The translations under genes were made by a program, and so were the position numbers. A stretch of 64,000 nt of DNA from Peribacillus frigoritolerans_B. Lineage in GTDB: Bacteria; Bacillota; Bacilli; Bacillales; DSM-1321. The stretch lies in NCBI RefSeq assembly GCF_044762665.1, contig NZ_JBIWES010000001.1, positions 558,001 through 622,000 of the forward strand, written 5' to 3'. Position 1 is the stretch's first letter; every line of letters starts with the position of its first letter. This document shows positions 44,998 to 53,530 of this stretch, piece by piece. The notes under the pieces are model-generated. The model was not told the origin of the DNA. It did no database searches and saw only the letters and a list, made by a program, of their open reading frames with translations.

Positions 44998-45212
44998 CGT
45001 TCGAGTTGATTCCAGAAACCCGCTCCCTTTCCGCCGACTGTCTGCCAAGCCTCCTCGACGTAAACGTCTCCGGGGTCTCGGCTAGCCCGTTATTCGGCAG
45101 GAGTGTCGCAAATTTCTTCCATCCATTAAGGAGTACAGGCAAAAACATGAAGGATAAACTAGTCTTAAACATGGTTCGAGATGAGACCGGCCTGCAGTTT
45201 TTCTTTTAAAAA
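44998..45212 (-). repeat. Type-B structured repeat, copy 2
   Basis: Almost identical to copy 1. Copies 1 of B and A together are tandemly repeated about 376 bp further on as copies 2 of B and A. Confidence 0.9.
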
Positions 45213-45349
45213 ACGTCCAGGTGATTGGAATGTAAGGTACGAGACTCCTGCGGGAAAAGCGTGGCCAAGAGAGACCCCGCAAGCGAGCGCCGAGGAGGCT
45301 CCCGGACCGCCCGCGGAAAGTGAGTGCCTGGAGTGGAAATCAACGTTCC
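45213..45349 (+). repeat. Type-A structured repeat, copy 2
   Basis: Same layout as copy 1 with small changes (GCAAGCGAGCGCC in the centre, TGAGTGCC at the end). It is followed by CAACGTTCCCATTTTACAAA, shared with the right-hand cluster at 60260-60290. Confidence 0.9.
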
Positions 45350-45365
45350 CATTTTACAAACCCAC

Positions 45366-45432
45366 AAAAAAAATGTTGGCAAACAAATATTATTTAGTTT
45401 GTAGACAAAAGGGTTCTATCTAAATAAAACAA
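45366..45432. repeat. AT-rich spacer repeat 1 (also at 45573-45643)
   Basis: ATGTTGGCAAACAAATATTA and the following TTTGTAGACAAAAGGG recur 208 bp later between type-A copies 3 and 4. This makes a tandem unit of spacer plus type-A element. Confidence 0.9.
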
Positions 45433-45557
45433 AGGTGATTGGAACGAAAGGTACGAGACTCCTGCGGGAAAAGCGTGGCATGGGAGACCCCGAGGCGCGC
45501 CAAGGAGGCTCCCGCCCGCCCGCGGAAAGCGAGTGCCTGAAGTGGAAATCAACGTTT
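45433..45557 (+). repeat. Type-A structured repeat, copy 3
   Basis: Helices: ACTC (45458-45461) and GCGGG (45464-45468) with CCCGC (45519-45523) and GAGT (45531-45534); GGGAG (45482-45486) with CTCCC (45509-45513). Confidence 0.9.
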
Positions 45558-45572
45558 CATATTACAAACCCA

Positions 45573-45643
45573 CCAAAAAAATGTTGGCAAACAAATATTA
45601 TTTAGTTTGTAGACAAAAGGGTTCTATCTAAATAAAACAAAGG
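45573..45643. repeat. AT-rich spacer repeat 2
   Basis: Second copy of the spacer at 45366-45432, including TTTGTAGACAAAAGGG at 45606-45621. Confidence 0.9.
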
Positions 45644-45768
45644 TGATTGGAACGGAAGGCGCGAGACTCCTGCGGGAAAAGCGTGGCATGAGAGACCCCG
45701 CAGGCGCGCCGAGGAGGCGCCCGCCCGCCCGCGGAAAGCGAGTGCCTGAAGTGGAAATAAACGTTCCC
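45644..45768 (+). repeat. Type-A structured repeat, copy 4
   Basis: Starts GGAACGGAAGGCGCGAGACT; otherwise as copy 3. AGGC here replaces AGGT and still pairs with the terminal GCCT. Confidence 0.9.
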
Positions 45769-45803
45769 ATATTACAAACCCACAAATAAAACCAATAAAA
45801 ATT

Positions 45804-45832
45804 TTGACTTACTGTCAAAAATGATGTACATT
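45804..45832 (+). promoter_or_regulatory. Sigma-A promoter of guaC
   Basis: TTGACT (45804-45809) and TACATT (45827-45832) are separated by 17 nt. The start codon lies 63 nt below the -10 box, leaving a short leader in which I see no riboswitch. Confidence 0.6.
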
Positions 45833-45895
45833 ACCTAATGGGCGAACAATTTCTATTGAAAAAGACAAAAATATTCGTATATAGAGGTGCATAAC

Positions 45896-46879
45896 ATGGA
45901 AAACGTGTTTGATTATGAAGATATTCAATTAATTCCTGCAAAATGTGTAGTAAATAGCCGTTCTGAGTGTGATACATCCGTTACTTTGGGCAAACATACA
46001 TTCAAGTTACCTGTAGTACCTGCCAATATGCAAACGATCATTGATGAAAAGATTGCCATTTACTTGGCTGAAAACGGTTACTTTTATGTAATGCATCGTT
46101 TCGAGCCAGAAAAACGACTGACTTTCATTAAAGACATGCATTCAAGAGAATTGATCGCTTCCATCAGTGTCGGCGTTAAAGAAGAAGAATACGGATTCAT
46201 CGAACAGTTATCGAATGACAACATTGTACCTGAATACATTACAATAGATATTGCACACGGACATTCCAATGCCGTGATAAAGATGATACAGCATATTAAA
46301 AAACATTTACCTGAAAGTTTTGTCATTGCAGGAAATGTTGGAACTCCTGAAGCGGTACGTGAATTGGAACATGCCGGTGCCGATGCTACAAAGGTGGGCA
46401 TTGGACCAGGGAAAGTATGCATCACTAAAATCAAGACTGGATTTGGAACGGGCGGCTGGCAATTAGCAGCACTTCGCTGGTGTGCAAAAGCAGCAAGCAA
46501 GCCTATCATAGCTGACGGCGGCATACGCACGAACGGTGATATTGCCAAATCAGTTCGATTTGGAGCTTCGATGGTCATGATCGGTTCACTATTTGCCGGA
46601 CACGAAGAATCTCCAGGCCAAACGATCGAGAAAGATGGAAAGGCCTTTAAAGAATACTTTGGTTCAGCATCTGAATTCCAAAAAGGTGAAAAGAAAAACG
46701 TTGAAGGCAAAAAGATGTTTGTCGAGCACAAAGGATCTTTGGAAGATACGTTGAAGGAAATGGAACAAGATCTTCAGTCTTCCATTTCATATGCAGGTGG
46801 TACCAAGTTGGAGGCCATCAGGAATGTGGATTATGTGGTCGTTAAGAACTCAATCTTTAACGGTGACAAAGTTTATTAA
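45896..46879 (+). CDS. guaC: GMP reductase
   Basis: 327-residue enzyme reducing GMP to IMP with NADPH for purine salvage. Seen: the (beta/alpha)8 IMPDH/GMPR fold with FDYEDIQLIPAKC at the start, IDIAHGHSNAVI, GIGPGKVCITKIKTGFGTGG with the catalytic Cys, IIADGGIRTNGDIAKSVRFGA, and a C-terminal YAGG. There are no CBS domains, which separates it from IMP dehydrogenase. ATG at 45896 follows AGAGGTG; a start three codons earlier is less likely. Confidence 0.95.
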   Translation: MENVFDYEDIQLIPAKCVVNSRSECDTSVTLGKHTFKLPVVPANMQTIIDEKIAIYLAENGYFYVMHRFEPEKRLTFIKDMHSRELIASISVGVKEEEYGFIEQLSNDNIVPEYITIDIAHGHSNAVIKMIQHIKKHLPESFVIAGNVGTPEAVRELEHAGADATKVGIGPGKVCITKIKTGFGTGGWQLAALRWCAKAASKPIIADGGIRTNGDIAKSVRFGASMVMIGSLFAGHEESPGQTIEKDGKAFKEYFGSASEFQKGEKKNVEGKKMFVEHKGSLEDTLKEMEQDLQSSISYAGGTKLEAIRNVDYVVVKNSIFNGDKVY

Positions 46880-46890
46880 GAAGTAACATA

Positions 46891-46924
46891 AAAAAAGGCC
46901 TAATCAATGGATTAGGCCTTTTTT
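46891..46924. terminator. Bidirectional terminator, guaC/phnA
   Basis: AAAAAAGGCCTAATC (46891-46905) pairs perfectly with GATTAGGCCTTTTTT (46910-46924). Confidence 0.92.
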
Positions 46925-46926
46925 AA

Positions 46927-47268
46927 TTATACTTTTTTAACAAATTGGGATTTTAATTTCATTGCACCAAAACCATCAATCTTACAATCAATATCATGAT
47001 CTCCATCAACTAGACGGATGCTTTTGACTTTAGTGCCCATTTTTAAGACGGATGAGCTCCCTTTCACTTTAAGATCCTTGATTACCGTAACGGTATCACC
47101 ATCGTTCAAGGCATTTCCATTAGCATCTTTGATAACCTTCTTTTGATCACCATTTTCCGTTTCCGCTTCCACCGTCCACTCATGGGCGCATTCCGGGCAA
47201 ACAAAAAGACTGCCGTCTTCGTATGTATATTCTGAATCACATGCAGGGCAATTAGGAAAATCAGGCAT
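46927..47268 (-). CDS. phnA: PhnA/YjdM zinc-ribbon protein
   Basis: 113 residues: an N-terminal zinc ribbon (PNCPACDSEYTYEDG and FVCPECAHEW, two CxxC) and a C-terminal small beta-barrel (GDTVTVIKDLKVKGSSSVLKMG). The historical name PhnA does not imply phosphonate hydrolysis; its role is unclear. ATG at 47268 follows GGAGGAAG; the 67-codon upstream extension is not conserved. Placed between guaC and the bce genes. Confidence 0.9.
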   Translation of the reverse strand: MPDFPNCPACDSEYTYEDGSLFVCPECAHEWTVEAETENGDQKKVIKDANGNALNDGDTVTVIKDLKVKGSSSVLKMGTKVKSIRLVDGDHDIDCKIDGFGAMKLKSQFVKKV

Positions 47269-47416
47269 AAATTCACTTCCTCCATTCATTATGTCAATTT
47301 TAATATAATAATGGTTTACACACAACCAGTAGTCTATTACCTCCCCCTGTTCCTCCCTTCCTCTAGAACCTATAAAGGTTTTACTATATACTTTTAAGAA
47401 AAAGCTGGAAAGTGCG

Positions 47417-48115
47417 GTGAACCCATTGTTTAAACTATTATTGATAGAAGATGATACGACGTTATTCAATGAAATTAAAGATAGATTGGCGCAATGGTCT
47501 TATGATATTTACGGAATCGGCGATTTTAGTAAAGTGGTTCAGGAATTCACGGACATAAAACCTGATTTGGTCATCATTGATATACAGTTGCCGAAGTTTG
47601 ACGGATTTCATTGGTGCAGAATGATCCGGGCCCATTCCAATGTTCCCATCATCTTTTTATCATCACGTGATCATCCTACCGACATGGTGATGTCCATGCA
47701 GCTTGGAGCTGATGATTTTATCCAGAAGCCTTTTCATTTCGATGTACTCATTGCGAAGATACAGGCCACCCTTCGCCGTGTCTATAATTACAATACGGAA
47801 AAGATCGAACTGAAAACCTGGTGCGGCGCCACCGTGGATTACGAGAAGAATACGGTATCGGCCGAGTCTGGCACAATCGAATTGACTAAAAATGAAATTT
47901 TCATCCTGAAAAAGCTCATTGAACAGAAAAACAAGATCGTAAGCCGCGAAGAATTGATCAACAGCTTATGGGATGACAAACGTTTCATAAGCGATAACAC
48001 CCTTACAGTGAATGTGAACCGTTTACGCAAGAGGTTGGATGAACTGGGTTTAGGGCATTTTATCGAAACGAAGGTCGGACAGGGCTATATCGCCGTAGAA
48101 GAGGCAAATGCATGA
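47417..48115 (+). CDS. bceR: BceR-type response regulator
   Basis: 232-residue OmpR-family regulator. Receiver with phospho-acceptor Asp in LVIIDIQLPKFDGF, Thr/Ser switch in IIFLSSRD and Lys in FIQKPF; then a winged-helix DNA-binding domain (LTKNEIFILKKLIEQ, DNTLTVNVNRLRKRL). It should respond to its partner kinase when the BceAB-type transporter meets peptide antibiotics such as bacitracin. GTG at 47417 has GGAAAG upstream. Stop and bceS start overlap by 4 nt. Confidence 0.9.
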   Translation: MNPLFKLLLIEDDTTLFNEIKDRLAQWSYDIYGIGDFSKVVQEFTDIKPDLVIIDIQLPKFDGFHWCRMIRAHSNVPIIFLSSRDHPTDMVMSMQLGADDFIQKPFHFDVLIAKIQATLRRVYNYNTEKIELKTWCGATVDYEKNTVSAESGTIELTKNEIFILKKLIEQKNKIVSREELINSLWDDKRFISDNTLTVNVNRLRKRLDELGLGHFIETKVGQGYIAVEEANA

Positions 48116-49116
48116 TCAGAAAATATCTCGTGGAAAGGTTCAGCTGGATCACATTTTACATACTTCTTCATCTATTCATTATCTTTGTCGCCTATCTTGA
48201 TTCGGCCATTCCGTTGAAGCCCATACTGTATATTGCCTTTTTATCATTGCTCATGTTCAGTATGTTTTTGATATTCCGCTATAAAAAAGAAACCTACTTT
48301 TATAAAAGTTTGGAAGCGCGGGAAGACAACCTGGATGTTACGAATATAGCCGAACCAGAGAGCCCTTTCGAAAAAATCATAGAAAACAGCATCATTAATC
48401 AAACCGAATTATTGAAGCGATCCGCAGCAATCGGTCAAATGACTTTAGAGCAGGAGAAGGATGAATTATTAGCTTGGATTCATGAGGTGAAGACGCCATT
48501 GACGGCGATGCATTTAATGATTGACCGCTTGGATGATGAATTGCTGAAATCACACTTGACTTATGAGTGGCTGCGCATTCACCTTCTTCTTGATCAGCAG
48601 CTCCATCAAAGGCGCATGCCTTTCATCGAAAATGATTTGTATATAGAGAAAACCGATTTGGAAACAATAATCTTTGATGAGATTAAAACGCTGCGATCAT
48701 GGTGCATTCAAAAAGGGATTGGCTTCGACATACAATTGGGCGTAAGCGAAGTGCTAAGTGATGCCAAATGGCTGGCCTTCATCATGAGGCAGCTCTTGAC
48801 CAACTCGATTAAGTACAGTGAAAACTCAGATATCATGATATATAGCCATGAACAAGCCGGACAAACGGTTCTTGAAGTGCAGGATTCCGGACGGGGCATC
48901 GACCCAAAGGATTTATCCCGCATATTTGATAAAGGATTTACATCCACGACAAATCATCGTGACAATGCGGCAACCGGCATGGGTCTATATTTAACCAAGA
49001 ATGCAGCCGAGTCCCTATTCATCACCATTGATGTTAAATCAGAGCTTGAAACCGGAACGACCGTTACCTTGACCTTCCCAAAAAGAAATGATTTCGTGAA
49101 TATCACAAGCATGTGA
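48112..49116 (+). CDS. bceS: BceS-type intramembrane-sensing histidine kinase
   Basis: 334 residues. Two N-terminal membrane helices with almost no external loop (FYILLHLFIIFVAYL; ILYIAFLSLLMFSMFLIF), as in kinases that sense through their ABC transporter. The phospho-acceptor His lies in LAWIHEVKTPLTAM; the ATPase domain shows N box QLLTNSIKYSE, G1 DSGRGIDPKD and G2 TGMGLYL. It is coupled to bceR by a 4-nt overlap. Confidence 0.92.
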   Translation: MIRKYLVERFSWITFYILLHLFIIFVAYLDSAIPLKPILYIAFLSLLMFSMFLIFRYKKETYFYKSLEAREDNLDVTNIAEPESPFEKIIENSIINQTELLKRSAAIGQMTLEQEKDELLAWIHEVKTPLTAMHLMIDRLDDELLKSHLTYEWLRIHLLLDQQLHQRRMPFIENDLYIEKTDLETIIFDEIKTLRSWCIQKGIGFDIQLGVSEVLSDAKWLAFIMRQLLTNSIKYSENSDIMIYSHEQAGQTVLEVQDSGRGIDPKDLSRIFDKGFTSTTNHRDNAATGMGLYLTKNAAESLFITIDVKSELETGTTVTLTFPKRNDFVNITSM

Positions 49117-49134
49117 CAAAAGTGTCACATGCTT
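49107..49134 (+). promoter_or_regulatory. Candidate BceR operator (perfect 12-bp inverted repeat)
   Basis: AAGCATGTGACA (49107-49118) and TGTCACATGCTT (49123-49134) around AAAG. GTGAC-n-GTCAC symmetry and location upstream of the transporter genes fit a BceR site. The bceS stop codon (49114-49116) lies inside. A hairpin terminator function is an alternative, since TTTATTC follows. Confidence 0.6.
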
Positions 49135-49180
49135 TTATTCTTTGTTCGTCCAAACGAAGGAAAAGAAATACATGGCCTTT

Positions 49181-49186
49181 TATAAT
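49181..49186 (+). promoter_or_regulatory. -10 box of the bceAB promoter
   Basis: TATAAT with no recognisable -35 hexamer 16-18 nt upstream, as expected for a promoter that needs an activator. The inverted repeat at 49107-49134 is centred about 60 nt above it. Confidence 0.5.
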
Positions 49187-49216
49187 GAGGATATAGAAAA
49201 AAAGGAGTGTATCCAA

Positions 49217-49978
49217 ATGAATATATTAGAAGCGAAAAAAATCCATAAAAGCTATGGTAATAAATTCAATAAACAAGAGGTATTAAAGGGTCTCGATATA
49301 AGCATACAAGAAGGTGAATTCGTAAGTATCATGGGTGCTTCAGGTTCAGGAAAAACGACTTTGCTGAATGTCCTTTCCTCGATCGATAAAGTCAGCAACG
49401 GCACCATTACGATCGATGGAAAAGAGATTTCAGTGATGAAAGAAAAGAAGTTGGCCGAATTCCGTAAGAACCATCTAGGCTTCATCTTCCAGGAATATAA
49501 CCTATTGGACACACTGACTGTCAAAGAAAATATCCTTTTGCCCTTATCCATCACCAAAACGCCCAATAATGAAGCGGCACTAAAGTTTGATAGCGTGGCG
49601 AAGGAACTGGGCATATATGAAGTGAAGGATAAATACCCAAATGAAATTTCCGGTGGTCAAAAACAGCGTACGTCTGCAGCACGGGCTTTCATCCATGATC
49701 CAAGCATCATTTTTGCGGATGAACCGACTGGGGCGCTTGACTCCAAATCTGCTTCCGATTTACTGAACAAACTGGGCGAAATGAATAAAAAGCGCAAAGC
49801 GACCATCATCATGGTAACCCATGATCCAGTGGCCGCCAGTTATTGCAGCCGAGTCATTTTCATTAAAGATGGACAAATCTATACTCAATTGAATAAAGGT
49901 CAAGAATCCAGACAGACCTTCTTCAAGGACATCATGAAAACACAAGGTGTATTGGGAGGGGTTCAAAATGAGCATTAA
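49217..49978 (+). CDS. bceA: BceA-type ABC transporter ATP-binding protein
   Basis: 253 residues. Walker A GASGSGKTT, Q loop FIFQEYNLLDTL, signature ISGGQKQRTSAARAF, Walker B IIFADEPTGALD, and H loop MVTHD are all present. It powers removal of cell-wall-targeting peptide antibiotics with BceB. ATG at 49217 follows AAAGGAGTG; the upstream extension overlaps the promoter. It overlaps bceB by 11 nt. Confidence 0.94.
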   Translation: MNILEAKKIHKSYGNKFNKQEVLKGLDISIQEGEFVSIMGASGSGKTTLLNVLSSIDKVSNGTITIDGKEISVMKEKKLAEFRKNHLGFIFQEYNLLDTLTVKENILLPLSITKTPNNEAALKFDSVAKELGIYEVKDKYPNEISGGQKQRTSAARAFIHDPSIIFADEPTGALDSKSASDLLNKLGEMNKKRKATIIMVTHDPVAASYCSRVIFIKDGQIYTQLNKGQESRQTFFKDIMKTQGVLGGVQNEH

Positions 49979-51914
49979 TCAACTCATCTTGCGAAATCTG
50001 AAGAAGAATCTGAAGAACTATTACCTGTATGTGTTCGCCCTGGTCTTCAGTGCCTCCCTTTACTTTGCTTTTGTCACCTTGCAATATGACCCATCGCTGG
50101 ATGAAGCGGAGGGTACGGTGAAAGGCGCCGCCTCCATCAAGGCTGCATCGATCCTGCTTGTTGCGATTGTTTCCATATTCCTTTTATATGCCAATAGCAT
50201 TTTCATTAAAAGACGCAGTAAAGAAATCGGCTTATTCCAATTGATAGGCATGACGAAGAACAGGATATTCCGTATCCTGAGTGTGGAAAACCTGATCCTG
50301 TATTTCTGTTCCGTATTCCTGGGAATCTTTGTAGGGTTTGCCGCTTCAAAATTGATCATCATGATCCTATTTAAAATAATGGGTGTCGAGGCAATTGCGA
50401 CTCTTAACTTTTCTTTTCAGCCGCTTGTGCAGACCGTGCTCGTTTTTAGCGCCATCTATCTTTTAATCATGTTGATGAATTATGCCTTCATTAAAAGGCA
50501 AACCATTCTATCATTATTTAGAGTGACTTCCATGACGGAAGGAAAAGTGAAAAAGGTTTCGATTTTCGAAATGATCATCGGGTTATTCGGGATCATCCTG
50601 ATCATTGCTGGCTATGTCATTTCATCCAAATTATTCGATGGAGCTTTTTCAGATATGACCGAGCTTTTTATGGCCATGGTCTTCATTTTGGCAACCGTCA
50701 TCATCGGTACCTACCTATTCTATAAAGGATCAGTAAGCTTCATCTTTAATATCATCCGTAAAAAGAAAAATGGCTATTTGAATATCAATGAAGTATTGTC
50801 CCTTTCATCCATCATGTTCCGGATGAAATCGAATGCGATATTATTGACGATCATCACGACCGTTTCCGCTTTGGCGATCGGTTTATTATCATTAAGCTAT
50901 ATCTCCTACTACTCAGCGGAGAAAATGGCACAAAGCAGTATCCCTACCGATTTTTCGATGACGGATAAGGGAGATGCGGATACATTCAAAGAAGCTTTAT
51001 CAGACAGTAAAATTGATTATGACGAAAAGGTGATTGATGTCATTCAAGTGGATGTCAATGTAAAGGAAATTATGGAGACCAGCCTGGATGAAGTGAACTT
51101 TGATCCGGACATCATGACCGTTTCCGTCATCAGTGATGAATCCGTTAAAGGAATCAACCTCGCTGAAGATGAGACCCTTTTCAGTGGATACAGTAATATT
51201 ATGGAAAAGGTCATATCCTTGAAGGATTCCGGAAAGATTGAACTAAAGGGCAAAAATGAAGTGATTCCGCAAACATATATGGGTTTGAATGATGATACTT
51301 TCCTGTCCCATTACTTCACGAATGGCGGATTGCCCGTTGCCATTGTAGACCAAACGATATTCGACCGTTTGAAAAAGGACGCCGACCCGAAAATCCAAAA
51401 TGTACCATCCGTTAATATCGGCATTGATGTGAAGGATGAAGCTGAACTTGAAAAAGCGAATGATCTATTCAATAAAATGAATTTTAAAGAAGAACATGTG
51501 AATGAATCCCAATTGGAAATGTTCAACACCCAGAAGAAGAATATGGGCCTTATCATGTTCATCGTCGGCTTCTTGGGGTTAACCTTCCTCATCACATCCG
51601 GTTGTATCCTTTATTTCAAGCAAATGGATGAAAGTGAAGGAGAAAAATCCAATTATACGATTTTAAGAAAACTCGGATTCACGCGTGGCGACTTACTAAG
51701 AGGAATCCAAGCAAAACAAGTTTTCAATTTCGGCATTCCTTTAGTCGTCGGGCTGCTTCACAGTTATTTCGCAGTCCAATCAGGATGGTTCTTTTTCGGG
51801 ACCGAAGTTTGGACACCGATGATCATCGTCATGGCATTATACACGGTACTGTATTCGCTCTTCGGAATCCTATCCGTATTTCATTACAAGAAGGTCATTA
51901 AAGAATCTCTATAA
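49968..51914 (+). CDS. bceB: BceB-type ABC transporter permease
   Basis: 648-residue FtsX-type permease with ten helices and a large extracellular domain (about residues 310-510) between helices 7 and 8, the drug- and kinase-sensing part of BceB proteins. N-terminal MSINQLILRNLKKNLKNYYLY and the LIGMTKNRIFRIL coupling segment are typical. ATG at 49968 follows GGAGGGG. Bacitracin is the textbook substrate, but homologues handle other peptides. Confidence 0.92.
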   Translation: MSINQLILRNLKKNLKNYYLYVFALVFSASLYFAFVTLQYDPSLDEAEGTVKGAASIKAASILLVAIVSIFLLYANSIFIKRRSKEIGLFQLIGMTKNRIFRILSVENLILYFCSVFLGIFVGFAASKLIIMILFKIMGVEAIATLNFSFQPLVQTVLVFSAIYLLIMLMNYAFIKRQTILSLFRVTSMTEGKVKKVSIFEMIIGLFGIILIIAGYVISSKLFDGAFSDMTELFMAMVFILATVIIGTYLFYKGSVSFIFNIIRKKKNGYLNINEVLSLSSIMFRMKSNAILLTIITTVSALAIGLLSLSYISYYSAEKMAQSSIPTDFSMTDKGDADTFKEALSDSKIDYDEKVIDVIQVDVNVKEIMETSLDEVNFDPDIMTVSVISDESVKGINLAEDETLFSGYSNIMEKVISLKDSGKIELKGKNEVIPQTYMGLNDDTFLSHYFTNGGLPVAIVDQTIFDRLKKDADPKIQNVPSVNIGIDVKDEAELEKANDLFNKMNFKEEHVNESQLEMFNTQKKNMGLIMFIVGFLGLTFLITSGCILYFKQMDESEGEKSNYTILRKLGFTRGDLLRGIQAKQVFNFGIPLVVGLLHSYFAVQSGWFFFGTEVWTPMIIVMALYTVLYSLFGILSVFHYKKVIKESL

Positions 51915-51927
51915 TTTCGAAGATACT

Positions 51928-51962
51928 AAAAGCTCCAGGGCCAATGAGGCCCTGGAGCTTTT
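51928..51962 (+). terminator. Terminator after bceB
   Basis: AAAAGCTCCAGGGCC (51928-51942) pairs perfectly with GGCCCTGGAGCTTTT (51948-51962), 5-nt loop. Confidence 0.92.
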
Positions 51963-51988
51963 AACTGTAGAAAAATTCGAAGAAAAGT

Positions 51989-52095
51989 GATTTCCACTCC
52001 AGGCACTCGCTTTCCGCGGGCGGTCTTTGCGCCTGCGGGGTCTACCTTGGACACGCTTTTCTTAGCAGGAGTCTCGTGCCTTCCGTTTCAAGCAA
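51989..52095 (-). repeat. Type-A structured repeat, degenerate copy 5
   Basis: It keeps GGCACTCGCTTTCCGCGGGC, GCCTGCGGGGTCT and GCAGGAGTCTCGTGCCTTCC but has lost the GCCTCCTCGGC middle segment, so the second helix cannot form. The 51915-52258 gap otherwise holds only two terminators. Confidence 0.85.
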
Positions 52096-52196
52096 AATTT
52101 AGCAACGATCAGATTATATAAACCCCAAAGAAGTTCCAGCTGCTTTCAGAAATCGCCACCCTTTCACTCCAATGGGATTCCATACATAAAAAAGTA

Positions 52197-52221
52197 AACC
52201 ATGAAGGAAATCATCATGGTT
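52197..52221 (-). terminator. Terminator after the flavin reductase gene
   Basis: AACCATGA (52197-52204) pairs with TCATGGTT (52214-52221); TACTTTTTTA follows on the minus strand. Confidence 0.7.
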
Positions 52222-52258
52222 CGGGGTGAGACATTTCGAACGAGCTTTCCGTTTCCCT

Positions 52259-53323
52259 TTAAAGTACCCCAGCCGGTTTCATCATTTCCTTGATCAATTC
52301 CCTATTGCGCTTTTTAAAGATTTCATTATGGGAAGAAACCATTCCCACTCCGTGAGCGTCAGGCTGGATATATTGTTTTGCCTTGTTTACGGCATTTGCA
52401 GCATCTTGAAAAGTGCCTGCTATCAGGTTCAATTTACCTTCATGCTTAAGGATATCCCCGGCTGCGTATATTCCATCCATCGAGGATTCACTTGCAGGAG
52501 TGCCTTCAATATAATAGTTGTCGGCAATGGCAATGTCCACTTTACTATTTCGAAGCAGCGATGTATCACGCTCATAACCATGATTGATGATGACTTCATC
52601 GATCGGTAAGTAAGAAACCTTTCCCGTTGCGTGATTCGTCAATTCAACATGTTCAATTGATCCATGATCATCGCAGGCAATCAATTTTGTAATCGTCGTA
52701 TTCAAGAAACAAACAGCAGAGCTTTCCATCAATTGCCTTGCTTGTGATTCATGTCCTGCCAAACTATCTTTCCTGTATGTCAGGTACACCTTTTTGGCGA
52801 TGGGCTCTAATTCATTCGCCCAGTCTATTGCAGAATTCCCGCCGCCTGAAATGATCACCGTCTTATCCTTGAATCGATTGAAGGACTTAACGGTATAGTT
52901 TAGATTGGAGACTTCAAACCTTTCTGCCCCGTCTATTTCCAACTTTTGCGGGTTCAGAATTCCGCCGCCAACCGCGACAATGATCGTCTTGGAAAAGTGC
53001 ATTTGACCTGAAGCCGTATGTAAAACGAAGATACCTTCTTCATTACGTGTGATTGATTCCACTTTTTCATTCAAGACGACTGTTGGATTGAAGGTTAAAC
53101 CTTGCTCCACTAGCTGCTCAATTAATTTTTCCCCAGTAGTGGGTGTCAGCCCTCCTACATCCCAAATCATTTTCTCTGGATAGACATGAATTTTCCCGCC
53201 TAGCCGTGGCTGGTATTCTATCAGTTTAACTTTCATTTCCCTAAGTCCGCTATAAAAAGTGGAGTAAAGGCCTGCTGGCCCTCCCCCAATAACCGTTACA
53301 TCAAATAAATCTTGCTGTTCCAT
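52259..53323 (-). CDS. ycgT: Ferredoxin/flavodoxin-NADP+ reductase, TrxB-like (YcgT type)
   Basis: 354-residue flavoprotein. FAD-binding VIGGGPAGLYSTFYSG, NADPH-binding VIISGGGNSAIDWA and C-terminal FAD contact DGIYAAGDI are seen. It lacks the CxxC of thioredoxin reductase, as in YumC/YcgT enzymes that hand electrons from NADPH to ferredoxin, flavodoxin or iron chelates. A Fur box lies directly upstream, agreeing with Fur control of ycgT in B. subtilis and with a role in iron mobilisation. Confidence 0.9.
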   Translation of the reverse strand: MEQQDLFDVTVIGGGPAGLYSTFYSGLREMKVKLIEYQPRLGGKIHVYPEKMIWDVGGLTPTTGEKLIEQLVEQGLTFNPTVVLNEKVESITRNEEGIFVLHTASGQMHFSKTIIVAVGGGILNPQKLEIDGAERFEVSNLNYTVKSFNRFKDKTVIISGGGNSAIDWANELEPIAKKVYLTYRKDSLAGHESQARQLMESSAVCFLNTTITKLIACDDHGSIEHVELTNHATGKVSYLPIDEVIINHGYERDTSLLRNSKVDIAIADNYYIEGTPASESSMDGIYAAGDILKHEGKLNLIAGTFQDAANAVNKAKQYIQPDAHGVGMVSSHNEIFKKRNRELIKEMMKPAGVL

Positions 53324-53354
53324 CTACGTCCACTCCCCGGTAATCAAGTGTGAT

Positions 53355-53369
53355 TGATTATCATTCTCA
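53355..53369 (-). promoter_or_regulatory. Fur box of the flavin reductase gene
   Basis: On the minus strand TGAGAATGATAATCA matches the 7-1-7 Fur consensus TGATAATnATTATCA at 12 of 14 fixed positions. It lies about 30 nt above the start codon, so iron-loaded Fur should repress the gene. Confidence 0.8.
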
Positions 53370-53465
53370 TTTAATGGTACACTCTTTTTTCATTTTTTAC
53401 AATAAGCAGTCGGGTTAAAATTCAAAAAACGATTCATTCTGCACGTATGTATGAGATTGGAAAAA

Positions 53466-53516
53466 AAAGTGCAGCAATCCTTCATCCATACTTAAGGATG
53501 AAAGATGCTGCACTTT
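53466..53516 (-). terminator. Terminator after phnX
   Basis: AAAGTGCAGCA (53466-53476) pairs with TGCTGCACTTT (53506-53516), with CTTCATCC/GGATGAAG inside; T residues follow on the minus strand. Confidence 0.9.
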
Positions 53517-53530
53517 CTTGGCACTGAATG

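Larger units (their letters stand above)
44477..45895. other. 1.4-kb repeat-filled region without genes
   Basis: It contains four type-A and two type-B GC-rich elements (listed separately), a perfect palindrome AAATACTTAAGTATTT at 44591-44606, three GTAGACAAAA boxes, and the guaC promoter at its right end. Open frames inside the repeats are not genes. Confidence 0.85.

Noticed and set aside
44847..45209. Arginine/proline-rich open frames inside the GC-rich repeats (also at 45181-45423, 45624-45818, 60036-60401, 60428-60828)
   Set aside because: They run through structured repeats in several frames and both strands, lack ribosome sites and do not respect element boundaries. One even crosses the N gap.
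44477..45895. Insertion sequence or transposon
   Set aside because: No transposase reading frame, no terminal inverted repeats bounding the cluster, and no consistent target-site duplication seen.
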